From contig NZ_CP127162.1 in the NCBI RefSeq assembly GCF_030263935.1, positions 3,233,501 to 3,297,500 on the forward strand: a stretch of DNA of 64,000 bases, read 5' to 3'. The stretch's first letter is position 1. Each line of letters starts with the position of its first letter. Origin of the DNA: Paenibacillus polygoni. Its GTDB lineage: Bacteria; Bacillota; Bacilli; Paenibacillales; Paenibacillaceae. A program made the translations under genes and the position numbers. Of the stretch, positions 8,141 to 17,458 are shown piece after piece. Below the pieces are notes generated by a model, which ran no database searches, was not told the DNA's origin, and saw nothing but the letters and a program-made list of their open reading frames with translations.

Positions 8141-10210
8141 TTATATTTTTTGGATTTGTTCGTAATACACATTCATTTGTGTAAAACTGACCACGATGAG
8201 CGGGAGCACCAGATAAAGAAAAATCAGAGCATACATCGGTGTGAAGCCAATGATACGGCCCCATTCTGCTTTCGTCTCGATCGTCTTCGCGTATTCTTGT
8301 CTTCTCTGTTCAAAATAAAAGGACATCTGATGATCCAAATCATCGAATGCTTCCTTTATTGTGATCGTACCGAGCGCTAGGATCAGCTTGTCTACAACTC
8401 TTTGAAACTCAGGCAAAGTTATTTCTTCCTTTAATTGTTCCAAAGCTTCTTCTGGGCCATGTTCATAGTGAAGAAGACATTTTTGCAACGGAGTTTTGAA
8501 AATTACGGCGAAACGATTCAACCATTCGAGTATCTCTTCCACCGACATTCGGTCCATATCTCGAAGAATTGAAATTACAGTCTGATACTGATATACTTCA
8601 TGCCTCATATCCATCCTGCGGAAGCGTCTTTCGGTGTATAGCAGCAACAAAGGAAGATGGTAACCTATGTAAGCTGCGAACAGACAAGACAACAGTTCCC
8701 ACCAATGGAGGACTTCATGACTCCACGCATCAAGCTTCTCTGCAATCCGGTGTGCTGACAAATTTATATCTTCTTGGAGCAACTTTTTATCCGAGTGACG
8801 ACGCAAGGAACTCTCAATCTGTTCGTAGGTACTGCTCGCACTCATGTTCAAGTCTTTCATTACTCTCTGGTCGAGAGTTGTCCACCAAAGCGAAACTTCC
8901 TTCTCGGCTTGCGGTAATTCTCCAAATACAGTAGAGTTCACAACAGGCTGATTTAAGATATGTTCTCTTTCAATATGATGCAAGATTCCGACACTGCTTA
9001 TGGCAAAAATAAAACATCCGATAAAACAGATAATTCTTCTAACTTCAAACCATTCCATTTTGAGATGGGTATTCGTATCACGAAGAAGTTTCACAAGAGA
9101 TGCATAGGACCGGGTGCCCATTTTCGAGCCAAAAGCAGATGCTAAGTGCCGCATCCATTTCCACTCATACAACCTCTTTTCCCATATCCGCTTCCGGTCC
9201 CCTGCCCGGTAACCCGTCTCTTGTGTACGCTGAATCTGCTGCAATAAAGCGTAAGAACCGATGATAATGATATAAATAGACAACAGAATAATAAATCCAT
9301 GTTTGCTTTCATAAAATTCATTCATCGTAGGAAAACTGTTTCTTGCCCACTCTTCGATCGGTTTTGTGAAAAAGACAGGAGCGAGACTAATCACGTTAAG
9401 ACCTTTTAATAAATAATCCAGCTTAGCAAGTCGTAATATCTCCAGATGAATCTCCTGTGTTAGACTTCCAATTCCCTTAAGATAGATGGAATCTTGTCTT
9501 GCCTCCTGATCTCCAAACTCCATTACCATATAAGAAATTCCTGCAAATGCTTTTAAGAATCGATTAGGCGCTGTCTCATAATAACGTTCCAAAGCTTCAT
9601 CTGGATGAACAGATGTCAGTGCAGCGTAAATGTGCAGCGCATGTCTCGCAGCCTCTCCCTTAGACACCTCTGCTGCTTCGTATAATGCTTCTTCCACCAT
9701 GCCATGTTGATGGTATCTATGCCTGACTTCTGCAAATAACTCTACCATCTCAGATAAAAGTTTACGTTCTTGTCTAGCAACTGCCATATCTAGAAATAGA
9801 CTGTTAACGACAATACCTACCAGCAACACCAACAGGAAGAAATGCAAGCCAGGCTGAATTGCCATGAGAACGATACCTGAAACAAGGAAGGTAGACCATA
9901 TCAGAAAAGTCAGTTTCATCGTCTCTATCCGCAGCAGGTATTCACTCATTCCGTATTGATAACTCAGTTTCTTACGGACAAGTTGAATATATCCTGCGAC
10001 ACCAGGAATTTTAGCGGCATAAGAATAAGACTGAACTAGAAAGGCTTTCATTACAGACCTGAGACTTTTGGGACTCCTAATTTTCTGATTATCCATTCTA
10101 TAAGGCGAAAAATGATGTTTGCGATTCGTGAGCTGTAAGAAAACGTAAATGGTAACCAGACCTAAGATAGATATCGTCAGGATCAAGAATAGTACTTGTT
10201 TAAGAGACAT
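8141..10210 (-). CDS. TadB-TadC fused inner-membrane platform protein
   Basis: 689 residues from ATG 10210 (GGGGGAGC just upstream; 11-base overlap with tadA). It appears to contain two type II secretion F-like (GspF) halves: residues about 95-345 and about 510-689, each with cytoplasmic helices flanked by membrane segments. The C-terminal part has GFTPMYALIFLYLVLPLIVV. In most Tad systems these are two separate genes, tadB and tadC, that dimerise as the assembly platform for the ATPase. Here one reading frame carries both. The start upstream at 10258 would lie deep inside tadA and is less likely. Confidence 0.82.
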   Translation of the reverse strand: MSLKQVLFLILTISILGLVTIYVFLQLTNRKHHFSPYRMDNQKIRSPKSLRSVMKAFLVQSYSYAAKIPGVAGYIQLVRKKLSYQYGMSEYLLRIETMKLTFLIWSTFLVSGIVLMAIQPGLHFFLLVLLVGIVVNSLFLDMAVARQERKLLSEMVELFAEVRHRYHQHGMVEEALYEAAEVSKGEAARHALHIYAALTSVHPDEALERYYETAPNRFLKAFAGISYMVMEFGDQEARQDSIYLKGIGSLTQEIHLEILRLAKLDYLLKGLNVISLAPVFFTKPIEEWARNSFPTMNEFYESKHGFIILLSIYIIIIGSYALLQQIQRTQETGYRAGDRKRIWEKRLYEWKWMRHLASAFGSKMGTRSYASLVKLLRDTNTHLKMEWFEVRRIICFIGCFIFAISSVGILHHIEREHILNQPVVNSTVFGELPQAEKEVSLWWTTLDQRVMKDLNMSASSTYEQIESSLRRHSDKKLLQEDINLSAHRIAEKLDAWSHEVLHWWELLSCLFAAYIGYHLPLLLLYTERRFRRMDMRHEVYQYQTVISILRDMDRMSVEEILEWLNRFAVIFKTPLQKCLLHYEHGPEEALEQLKEEITLPEFQRVVDKLILALGTITIKEAFDDLDHQMSFYFEQRRQEYAKTIETKAEWGRIIGFTPMYALIFLYLVLPLIVVSFTQMNVYYEQIQKI

Positions 10211-12011
10211 GGCTGCTCCCCCAATAGGATGCTGCAAATTGTTCGAACCGTGAGGCATCTTCCCTGCTCATCTGCGAGATCATTTCCGTATGATTACGGG
10301 ACGAAATCGGAGAAACCATATGATACATGCCAGCACGATACTCCACGATATTCCGGTAAGTAAAAGCTTCCCCACCTGAGCGAGATGAAGCTAGATCTGG
10401 GACACATTCGGTAATCCGCTCGATATATCTTTCTCCATCCGCATCTTTTTTCAGATGAATATCAAAATTAAGCACACTCGCTACCTGTTCCTCCGCAATA
10501 TGCTCATGTCTAAACATTCCTACTTTAAGAAGTGAATTTCTCAGCGAAAAAATCAAATCAGGAAAGGTCTTGGCATGATGTGTAAACACGGTAAATAGAC
10601 TGGCTACCTGTGACATTTGAATCATCCAGGCTGCCACTTCGTCACTTGCAACTTCGCCGAGGATATTAACCGTCCCATCGGTCTTTTTTTGCAGGTCCAG
10701 CCCTTGTTGACCTGAAATATGATCTGTCTCCCGGAAGCTCAAAATATTACGTTTGCTATACAGCTTTCGTAAATGAAGTTCAAAAGCCATTTCCTGTACA
10801 CGAAGGGTATGATAGGGATAAATATGCTCGATCATTGCCATTAATAAGGTTGTTTTCCCGGAGCCTTGCGCACCAGTGACCGATGTAATCCTGCAGCCTT
10901 TCATAAGGTAACGAATGAGTTCGATAACCATACCTGAATTAGCGCCCGTAATTAATTTTGGCAATGTCGCACTTGGTAAATCGAATTTACGAACAAAAAA
11001 TGCCCACGATTCCGAAAAAGGAGGTCTAACAACTACCACCCTTGATCCGTCCTTCATTTCATTCACCTTATATCCTTTGGATTCTGATAACTGACCCGGA
11101 TGATTGTACTTGTATATATTCTGACATACTCTTTTCAGCTCACGTTCTGAACCAAACGATAAAAATGATAAATGAATCGTTTTACCCTTATAGAAAATCC
11201 AAACACTTTCTGTACTGCGGCTGACTTCAGATTCAATTTCGTAATCATGATCTTCCTTAAGAATAGGATGCGGCATATCCGGAATTGGATTTATCTCATA
11301 CCCTAATACTCCGCTCACCCCAGCACTCACCCCGTCAATCTGCTGATCCCGAATATCATCTACAACCGAAAATCCTTTATAATGCTGATAAACCCGTTGT
11401 ACAAGAATATTCACTTTGTCTAGAAAATGCAGTTCACGATACTCACACTCAAAAATATACATAATGTCTTTTGAAGTTATTTCGTAATATCCGCCTGAGT
11501 CTGATTCAGACTGTCTTCTTAGTTCTGCCAAATCATATGTATCAATGAGCTTTGATAATGCTTCTACTCCAAATTGCTGCTGGTAAATATAAAATATAAT
11601 CTCGAATTGATCCTGAATACTTAACTCGCCCTGACGGTCAAATGGGATGGCTTCATTAATATTACGTTCTGTCAGTCCATAACTATGAATTAGTACGTCG
11701 GTAATTAATTTCTTCACATAATGTTTATCACTGAGGCTACCCGATATACAGTCTTTCAGTGCTCTTCTCATCTCAGCTCTTTGATTTATTTTCCGCTTAT
11801 ATTCTTCTTCGTGCAGTCCTGCATCTGCCAATTGACTATGACTTAACTCATGTAACGCCTGTTTCACATACTCTGTCACATGCTCTAGTGTTGCATCTTC
11901 TTCCTTCCCTTTCTTAGGGATGGACTCTGTTATTTTTCGGTTATTCCTTAACTTCATGATTAAGAGCAGAATACAACTGGCAGACAATATGAGCAGAAGG
12001 AAAATATTCAT
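10200..12011 (-). CDS. tadA: TadA/CpaF-type secretion ATPase
   Basis: Hexameric ATPase powering pilus assembly. 603 residues. Walker A GAQGSGKTTLL (about residue 385), Walker-B-like VNILGEVASDEVAAW, and a His box TVFTHHAKT, as in VirB11/CpaF family members. Unusually, the N-terminus (residues 1-20, FLLLILSASCILLLI) is a clear membrane segment, whereas CpaF is normally soluble. ATG at 12011 has GGGAGG upstream. It follows the ParA-like gene by 20 bases and overlaps the TadB/C gene. Confidence 0.88.
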   Translation of the reverse strand: MNIFLLLILSASCILLLIMKLRNNRKITESIPKKGKEEDATLEHVTEYVKQALHELSHSQLADAGLHEEEYKRKINQRAEMRRALKDCISGSLSDKHYVKKLITDVLIHSYGLTERNINEAIPFDRQGELSIQDQFEIIFYIYQQQFGVEALSKLIDTYDLAELRRQSESDSGGYYEITSKDIMYIFECEYRELHFLDKVNILVQRVYQHYKGFSVVDDIRDQQIDGVSAGVSGVLGYEINPIPDMPHPILKEDHDYEIESEVSRSTESVWIFYKGKTIHLSFLSFGSERELKRVCQNIYKYNHPGQLSESKGYKVNEMKDGSRVVVVRPPFSESWAFFVRKFDLPSATLPKLITGANSGMVIELIRYLMKGCRITSVTGAQGSGKTTLLMAMIEHIYPYHTLRVQEMAFELHLRKLYSKRNILSFRETDHISGQQGLDLQKKTDGTVNILGEVASDEVAAWMIQMSQVASLFTVFTHHAKTFPDLIFSLRNSLLKVGMFRHEHIAEEQVASVLNFDIHLKKDADGERYIERITECVPDLASSRSGGEAFTYRNIVEYRAGMYHMVSPISSRNHTEMISQMSREDASRFEQFAASYWGSSHVS

Positions 12012-12031
12012 TACGTCCTCCCTCCCCTCTG

Positions 12032-12868
12032 TTATGCTCCTCTTTCGAGCTGTTTTAAAATACTGCGCAAACCAGCACTCTCCATAATGAATTTGGATAA
12101 CTCACGAATACTTGCAGCAAGTTCTCCCATTTCTCCATTCTTCTTATCCATATTTATTGTCTGATGAATGTAAGTACCGATATCTCTTCGATTCCATGCA
12201 TCTCTATACGGTGAGCAATAAGGAATCGGTAAGATTGGATCTTTATAACCAAAACGGCGTTTAATGTTGGCTGGAGTACAGTTAGAATCACGGTCGTATA
12301 AACCTAGCGAAATAATGATCTTCTTCTGTTCCCATTCCTGCTTCCACTTCGTGTTTGTGAAGAATCTTTCTACTTCTCGCATATTCTGATTCAAATTAAC
12401 AACCACAACATCACTATCTTTCATGATCTCCCACTCCTTACTTTCTCCGTTTCCTGCATCTAGTAATATCAGGTCATACGCCGCATTCGCAATTTTAAAA
12501 ATAGGTGATATCTGCTTCGGGCTTAGATCCAAGTCTCCCGAAACAGGAAGTCTATATTTCCCTGGAAGTAAATCGAGCTGGTTCCTGAGAAGAGGTATCG
12601 TACAATCTCTAAACTTTTCTTTTGTTAAACTTCCACTGGAATACAAACGAAACATGGCATCCCAGCCGGTTGTGGATAACTGATCCATTACAAAGTCGGT
12701 ATTCGTCTCCCGCACCGGCATCCCTAACTCACCGCTTTCTCCTGCATAATCCATATGCATGACGAGGGAACGTACACGCTCAGATAGTCCAATCATATAA
12801 GCGACTGACATCAGGTTTGATGTGGTACCGCTGCGCTTATATGGACTCCAAAAAGTAACAATACTCAT
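12032..12868 (-). CDS. ParA/MinD-like protein with altered P-loop (TadZ/CpaE-like)
   Basis: 278 residues from ATG 12868, which overlaps the upstream stop as ATGA and has AAAGGAAGAG nearby. TadZ/CpaE proteins are ParA-like and position pilus machinery at the cell pole. The N-terminal P-loop reads WSPYKRSGTTSN: the signature lysine is kept but the usual GK[ST] lysine is replaced by threonine. LILLDAGNGESKEW is the Walker-B-like strand. This kind of atypical Walker A is known in TadZ. Role assigned by fold and by location between cpaB-like and tadA genes. Confidence 0.78.
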   Translation of the reverse strand: MSIVTFWSPYKRSGTTSNLMSVAYMIGLSERVRSLVMHMDYAGESGELGMPVRETNTDFVMDQLSTTGWDAMFRLYSSGSLTKEKFRDCTIPLLRNQLDLLPGKYRLPVSGDLDLSPKQISPIFKIANAAYDLILLDAGNGESKEWEIMKDSDVVVVNLNQNMREVERFFTNTKWKQEWEQKKIIISLGLYDRDSNCTPANIKRRFGYKDPILPIPYCSPYRDAWNRRDIGTYIHQTINMDKKNGEMGELAASIRELSKFIMESAGLRSILKQLERGA

Positions 12869-13575
12869 GCTCTCTTCCTTTCTATCAGGGATAAGGCTTT
12901 TTTCGATTCCGCAAATGTCCATCCGGTAAGCAGTTCAAGTAATAACGCAAGTGATTTCTTATATTGTCTAGATAAAGGCTTTACACGAATTTTTTTGATA
13001 TGTTCATTTTCAATTTGCAGCGCCATATCCAGCTCATTCCAATAGATTGATACAGGTGTTCCGTGAAAATGTATAGGAATGTCATTAAAAAATTCCCAGG
13101 CATACTGATCTATTGTCGTATCCATGATTTGCGTCCAAAGTTTATAAAAGTTCGGTAATTCCTCGACTTGTAGTCTCTCTTGAAGTTTATAAATCCATTC
13201 CTTGCCTCTCTCAAGATCCTGCCGACGATACGTACTGACCCACAGTCTTGCATCCGCTGATATCCACTCTTCTTTTGTTAAAAAATCGATCTTTTCAATA
13301 TCAACCAGAATAAAATCATAGCGGGTTATATCCTCATCCACACTAGATAAGTAATCCACCATTCGCTTATAATTTGTGAACCCGCAAGCTACATCAAATC
13401 CTTCAAACTCAGTAATCCACTCTGGTAAAAAGATAGGATCAATGCTATACCTATAGTGTTCATATTCAGTTCCATCCACAAGCAGTACTTTAAAACCCAT
13501 GTTCGCAAGGATCTTACTAAGGTATAAAGTTACGTCTGTTTTGCTTGCCAAACCTGCAAATATCCATATTTTCAT
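12865..13575 (-). CDS. P-loop-like protein of the Tad-type operon
   Basis: 236 residues. It starts like a ParA/MinD ATPase (IWIFAGLASKTDVTLYLSKILANMG, then VLLVDGTEYEH) but the loop is degenerate: only Lys-Thr remains of the Walker A. DFILVDIEKIDFL occupies the Walker B position. It may be a second, possibly non-catalytic TadZ-like partner of the next gene, whose start it overlaps. Specific function unknown. Confidence 0.7.
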   Translation of the reverse strand: MKIWIFAGLASKTDVTLYLSKILANMGFKVLLVDGTEYEHYRYSIDPIFLPEWITEFEGFDVACGFTNYKRMVDYLSSVDEDITRYDFILVDIEKIDFLTKEEWISADARLWVSTYRRQDLERGKEWIYKLQERLQVEELPNFYKLWTQIMDTTIDQYAWEFFNDIPIHFHGTPVSIYWNELDMALQIENEHIKKIRVKPLSRQYKKSLALLLELLTGWTFAESKKALSLIERKRA

Positions 13576-13597
13576 TGGTTAGCCCTTCACCCTTCAC

Positions 13598-14650
13598 TTA
13601 AGGAGTTGTCGTCCCTGGCTGTGATAAAATTTGATTCTGCTCCGCTAACGGTCCATAAACTTCTTTGGAATTTCCGGGATCTTCAGACGCAGATTCTTTC
13701 CATACTTCTGCTTCGTTCGAACTTTCAGAGCTTGTCTGGTTCATATCTTGATCTGTGTGCCATGATTCACCCGAAGAGCTTATACCCCCACCTCGTGAAG
13801 TCAAAAGATCCTGTTCAATTGATTCTGAAACTACGTTTGTCTGAGAGGAAGCGAGCGCACTTTCTAGTGTCCCTCTCAAGTGTTTTGCTAGAGCCTGTTC
13901 CGCATGTTTTACTATATTGGGATTTACCTCGATAAGCTGGAGTACTTTTTCGTTCGCTGGATATGTAGGAATCGCTCTTTCTTGAAACTCTGGTTCTACA
14001 TAACTTAGTGAATAAAGCGATGCTTTATGTAAGTAGGCATCAACCATTGCACTCGATAAGGTCAGTATTTCTTCCTCCGTTAATGTGAACCACATGGTAG
14101 AACCGTTTAGTTTATCTACTTTTTTCTTTGATAAAACAATATAATCTTGACCTGTAGGGAACTGGATACGAACATCGACCATTTCTCCTGCTGACAATAC
14201 AGATGGAAGTTTAATGACTGAAATCTCACGGTTTCTTAGGTCAGCTGGTGTGGGTTCATCTTGGTACACCATGGCTTCGGTAATGACTGTTCCTGTTTTT
14301 AGTTCTATTTTTGCAACTGTGCCTCTTATATCTTCTAGATTATCCATTAGATTCGCTGGTGACTGGTCAGCAGGAATCTGAATCGCTTTTACATCCGAAT
14401 TCTGAATTAATGTACCCGGCCCCACATCCCGAGCAGCAACATAACCTTTCTTGCTATTTTTCTGTTCACTCTTTAACTGCTGTGTAAGCTCACCTAGCTT
14501 TAATTCGTATTGTGCTTCTTGCTTATTTTTCTTCACATTGTCAGCATAAAAATCGTAGAACATGAAACTTCCGAGAAAAAGACTAGCAGCTCCTGCACCT
14601 GCAAGGCCGGCATAGATCATTTTTTTGCTCTGTCGTCTAAGTTTTGACAC
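13598..14650 (-). CDS. CpaB/RcpC-like pilus assembly protein with SAF domain
   Basis: 350 residues. One membrane helix (about 12-31), then a coiled region and a SAF domain (about 68-130, KGYVAARDVGPGTLIQNSDV), the hallmark of the CpaB/RcpC family that stabilises the outer part of Tad machines. The last about 90 residues are rich in Ser, Glu and Gln and probably disordered. GTG start at 14650 with GGAG seven bases upstream. Encoded 42 bases after the kinase gene and 23 before the first P-loop gene. Confidence 0.85.
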   Translation of the reverse strand: MSKLRRQSKKMIYAGLAGAGAASLFLGSFMFYDFYADNVKKNKQEAQYELKLGELTQQLKSEQKNSKKGYVAARDVGPGTLIQNSDVKAIQIPADQSPANLMDNLEDIRGTVAKIELKTGTVITEAMVYQDEPTPADLRNREISVIKLPSVLSAGEMVDVRIQFPTGQDYIVLSKKKVDKLNGSTMWFTLTEEEILTLSSAMVDAYLHKASLYSLSYVEPEFQERAIPTYPANEKVLQLIEVNPNIVKHAEQALAKHLRGTLESALASSQTNVVSESIEQDLLTSRGGGISSSGESWHTDQDMNQTSSESSNEAEVWKESASEDPGNSKEVYGPLAEQNQILSQPGTTTP

Positions 14651-14691
14651 AAGTGAACTCCTATCTACACCCTTACATTGAGTGCTGTTTC

Positions 14692-16167
14692 CTAATTTCT
14701 TTTTTTGAAAAAGAAGCTTTTCTTCTTCATCGCGGGAACGATGTCCTTAAGTATGTCTGATATAGCTTCATCGACATCATCTTCTTGATCAAATGGGTCT
14801 ATTTGTAGTGGTAAACTGTATACATATTTTGAATTCAAGTTTTTTCGTAATCTTACTACCGTGTTTTTTCCGGCGAGAGGTACAACGTAATTCCATTTTG
14901 CTTTTACAGCTGATTCATAACTTCGTGAAAATAAATAGAGATCTGACTGCTTCCACTCTGCTGCTCCTCCAACCACAATCGGTACATCACTTCGCTGCAG
15001 TTCTTCCATGGAATAGGGATGACGTTCACATCCTAGATCTAGAACAATATATTGATAATTGCTATTTAAAAGCTGAAGAATCTCTTTCTTGCTTGTTCGG
15101 CGAAAATAGTGAACCCCTGATATTTCAAACATCCGCCTTTCTTCTGTTACGCCATCCTCTCCATGAGCTATCGCATCTATTCTCGAAAAAGCAGTCGCTC
15201 GCTGAGAAAATTCGATAATGGCTACCTTGCATTTCAATCTAGCCAGATAATGAGCAATGGCTATGGACGTATGAGTAACACCGACGCCAGGGCCTGTGCC
15301 TATAACCGAGACAACACAAGTTCCGTGTGGAAACACCGCTCCTTGCTCTTGTATATCAGGTAACGAGCGATGGGATAATTTGAACATCTCTTCTCTAAGC
15401 TCTTCTACTGACTGATATCTGCTTCCTGGATCAGAGCGAAGCAGTTTCCGGATGATCGGAATATAAGGACGAAATGCCTCATGTCGAAGCAGTTGCTCTA
15501 CGCCCGGTATCCATTCGCTGTGTGCTCCCCTTGTTATCAAAAATAAGAATAATGCTCCAAGACTATACAAATCGGACCTTACATCCGTCTGACCGCTGCC
15601 ATACTGTTCAGGTGAGGCAAATCCAATGGTTCCGAGTTTCACTGTATCCTGCTGATGAGTCTCCTTATAATTACGAGCAATCCCAAAATCGATAAGTCGA
15701 AGTTCTTCAGCCCCCGTGATCATGATGTTTCCCGGCTTCAGATCCCGATATATAATGGCCGGTGAACGGTGATGTAAATAATCAAGAACCTCCATTACCT
15801 CTTGGATCATCCGAATGATCTTGTCAAAGGGAAGTATAAAATCATGTTTGTTAAGATATTCAGTGAGTGTTATTCCCTGGATATAATCCATTACTAGATA
15901 GGTATATCCGTTTGCATCAGGTTCAAAAAAATCTACAATCTGCGGCAAACGAGGGTGCTGTAGTTCAATCAGCATCTCGGCTTCTGTAACTACATTCCCT
16001 TGATATCCTGGATGCGCCAAGCTTTCTTTGATTGCCCATTTCTTACCGGGTAGCCTTAAATCTTCTGCCATATATACATGACTCATTCCACCAGAACCGA
16101 TACTCCTGACAATCTGGTATCTCCCTCCGAGGATAGAACCTCTTTCTAAACGCGAAGGAAATCGCAT
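14692..16167 (-). CDS. Ser/Thr protein kinase fused to a ParA-like domain
   Basis: 491 residues from ATG 16167 preceded by TAAGGAGG; an upstream ATG at 16314 lies in the leader hairpin region and has no such site. Residues about 10-270 are a Hanks-type kinase: glycine loop GSGGMSHVY, lysine in WAIKES, catalytic IIYRDLKPGNIM (HRD changed to YRD), LIDFGIA and ASPEQYG. Residues about 285-460 resemble a ParA/CpaE ATPase (VVSVIGTGPGVGVTHTSIAIA) but the P-loop lysine is missing. No membrane helix or PASTA repeats. First gene of the Tad-type operon; it may regulate or localise the machine. Confidence 0.85.
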   Translation of the reverse strand: MRFPSRLERGSILGGRYQIVRSIGSGGMSHVYMAEDLRLPGKKWAIKESLAHPGYQGNVVTEAEMLIELQHPRLPQIVDFFEPDANGYTYLVMDYIQGITLTEYLNKHDFILPFDKIIRMIQEVMEVLDYLHHRSPAIIYRDLKPGNIMITGAEELRLIDFGIARNYKETHQQDTVKLGTIGFASPEQYGSGQTDVRSDLYSLGALFLFLITRGAHSEWIPGVEQLLRHEAFRPYIPIIRKLLRSDPGSRYQSVEELREEMFKLSHRSLPDIQEQGAVFPHGTCVVSVIGTGPGVGVTHTSIAIAHYLARLKCKVAIIEFSQRATAFSRIDAIAHGEDGVTEERRMFEISGVHYFRRTSKKEILQLLNSNYQYIVLDLGCERHPYSMEELQRSDVPIVVGGAAEWKQSDLYLFSRSYESAVKAKWNYVVPLAGKNTVVRLRKNLNSKYVYSLPLQIDPFDQEDDVDEAISDILKDIVPAMKKKSFFFKKRN

Positions 16168-16187
16168 GATGACCTCCTTATGTACAT

Positions 16188-16263
16188 AAAAAAAGAGAAA
16201 GCCCCCTATTGCTGAATCTGCAATCAATACTTGCAAATCCATACAACAGGGATGCTTTCCCTC
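16188..16263 (-). terminator. Long hairpin with T-run in the leader of the kinase/Tad operon
   Basis: On the minus strand GGGAAAGCATCCCTGTTGT pairs with GCAATAGGGGGCTTTCTC, enclosing an inner 10-bp stem built around TTGCA/TGCAA, and is followed by seven T. It lies after a good promoter (16292-16321) and 21 bases before the kinase ribosome binding site (spanning to the ATG at 16167). It therefore sits where an attenuator would. It could instead simply terminate read-through from the upstream operon. No known riboswitch consensus (including c-di-GMP-I) was recognised in it. Confidence 0.7.
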
Positions 16264-16291
16264 ATTTATCGTACTGGTTAATTTTGGATTC

Positions 16292-16321
16292 ATTATATGA
16301 CAGAAATGAACCAAATGTAAA
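16292..16321 (-). promoter_or_regulatory. Sigma-A-type promoter of the kinase/Tad operon
   Basis: Minus strand -35 TTTACA (16316-16321), 18-base spacer, -10 TATAAT (16292-16297). Transcription would begin about 16285, giving a leader of about 120 bases that includes the hairpin at 16188-16263. Confidence 0.65.
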
Positions 16322-16357
16322 GCACTTTTTCAATTCTTTTTTAAATGTTATTTTATA

Positions 16358-16397
16358 GGGTAAAAGGCATATGTTTATCTAGACATGTCCCTTTACC
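16358..16397 (-). terminator. Possible weak terminator after the RlmM-like gene
   Basis: GGTAAAGGG and CCTTTTACC can form a 9-bp stem with a 20-base loop just past the stop at 16403; the following sequence is A/T rich but lacks a clean T-run. Confidence 0.35.
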
Positions 16398-16402
16398 ACC
16401 GT

Positions 16403-17452
16403 TTAATACTTAATCATATATAACGTAATCTCGTCCCGATTGTGAAATAGCTGCTTAGCACGCTGAATCTGCATTCGAGAATCTTCAAACATTTGGGTTA
16501 CTTCCTTAATCAGCGCCATTGGTTTTTTATGCATTAGCTTTACAGTGACGACAGCAGTACCGCCAGGTCGTAAGCTGTAAAGTAAATCGGTAACTAATCT
16601 CGCCATCAGTTTTGGACTCCAGCTCATATCACATACAAGAAGATCAAATTCATTTTCCTTAAATTTTACATCTCCCGCATTTTTAGATACATATTTAAGA
16701 TTAGGGTTCTTAAGAAGAACTGGATTCATTTTGGCAGGATCAACTGCGGTAACCTTAAGCCCTCTTTCCAGCAAGAAGGAAGTCCATCCTCCTGGTGCTG
16801 CACCGATATCCACTGCATGATGAAATGATGAAAAAGGAATTCCTAATGTCTTCTCAGCCTCAAGCAGTTTGAATTTAGCTCTTGAGATCTGTCCCTCTTC
16901 CTTTTGAAAGCGAACAGCTCCTCCATTCCAGTCCGACAGATTATCTGCCGCACAGGATACACCTGCATACAAACGTTCCTCTGTAAGATATACAGATACA
17001 ATAAGATCCGCATCCTGCACCACGTGCTGCGCAGGGAGAAGTTCAATGCCTTGTAAGATATGCTGTTTAAATGCACCGGAAGTTCCTTCGTAATGGCTTC
17101 GTTCTGTCTTTCTTACCTGCAGACTGAATGTGCCTTCTTGCAGTGCACTATGATTCAGTAAAAACCGAAATAACTGATCATAAGCATGGTCTTGATCGTC
17201 CATCCCCACTTCAAAGTGGATAGGGAATAAATGCCTTAGAAAAATGGGAGGCGTTTGATACAGAAGCTCTGTAACTTCTCCCTGAGGTGCTGACAAAGTA
17301 GCTAAAAACACTTCACCAGAGACAAGCATTGTACTTTTTACGGTACCAAACATTCTCCGAAGTTCTTCTTGTGCATAAGGAGCAAATCCATGGTTTGCTG
17401 TACATATAAAACGGGTTGTGATTCCTTCTGCCGTCTGTTCTTGATTACTCAA
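16403..17452 (-). CDS. RlmM/FtsJ-like SAM-dependent RNA methyltransferase
   Basis: 349 residues. The C-terminal half is an RrmJ/FtsJ-type fold: SAM site DIGAAPGGWTSFLL (about residue 214), VDPAKM, LLVCDMSWSP, and catalytic Lys/Glu in VVTVKLMHKK and DEITLYM. The N-terminal 130 residues resemble the RlmM (23S rRNA C2498 2'-O-methyltransferase) pre-domain. It is the last gene of the mutM-nfo-receiver-thioredoxin-ABC operon. RlmM-like is my best call; the exact target nucleotide in Firmicutes is not established here. Confidence 0.8.
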   Translation of the reverse strand: MSNQEQTAEGITTRFICTANHGFAPYAQEELRRMFGTVKSTMLVSGEVFLATLSAPQGEVTELLYQTPPIFLRHLFPIHFEVGMDDQDHAYDQLFRFLLNHSALQEGTFSLQVRKTERSHYEGTSGAFKQHILQGIELLPAQHVVQDADLIVSVYLTEERLYAGVSCAADNLSDWNGGAVRFQKEEGQISRAKFKLLEAEKTLGIPFSSFHHAVDIGAAPGGWTSFLLERGLKVTAVDPAKMNPVLLKNPNLKYVSKNAGDVKFKENEFDLLVCDMSWSPKLMARLVTDLLYSLRPGGTAVVTVKLMHKKPMALIKEVTQMFEDSRMQIQRAKQLFHNRDEITLYMIKY

Positions 17453-17458
17453 TTCTTA

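Noticed and set aside
16188..16300. c-di-GMP riboswitch before the kinase gene
   Set aside because: The GEMM core (CACGCACAGGGCAAACC type) is absent; only a hairpin and T-run are seen.
16167..16314. Upstream start of the kinase gene
   Set aside because: It would translate the leader hairpin and the strong TAAGGAGG site precedes the later ATG.
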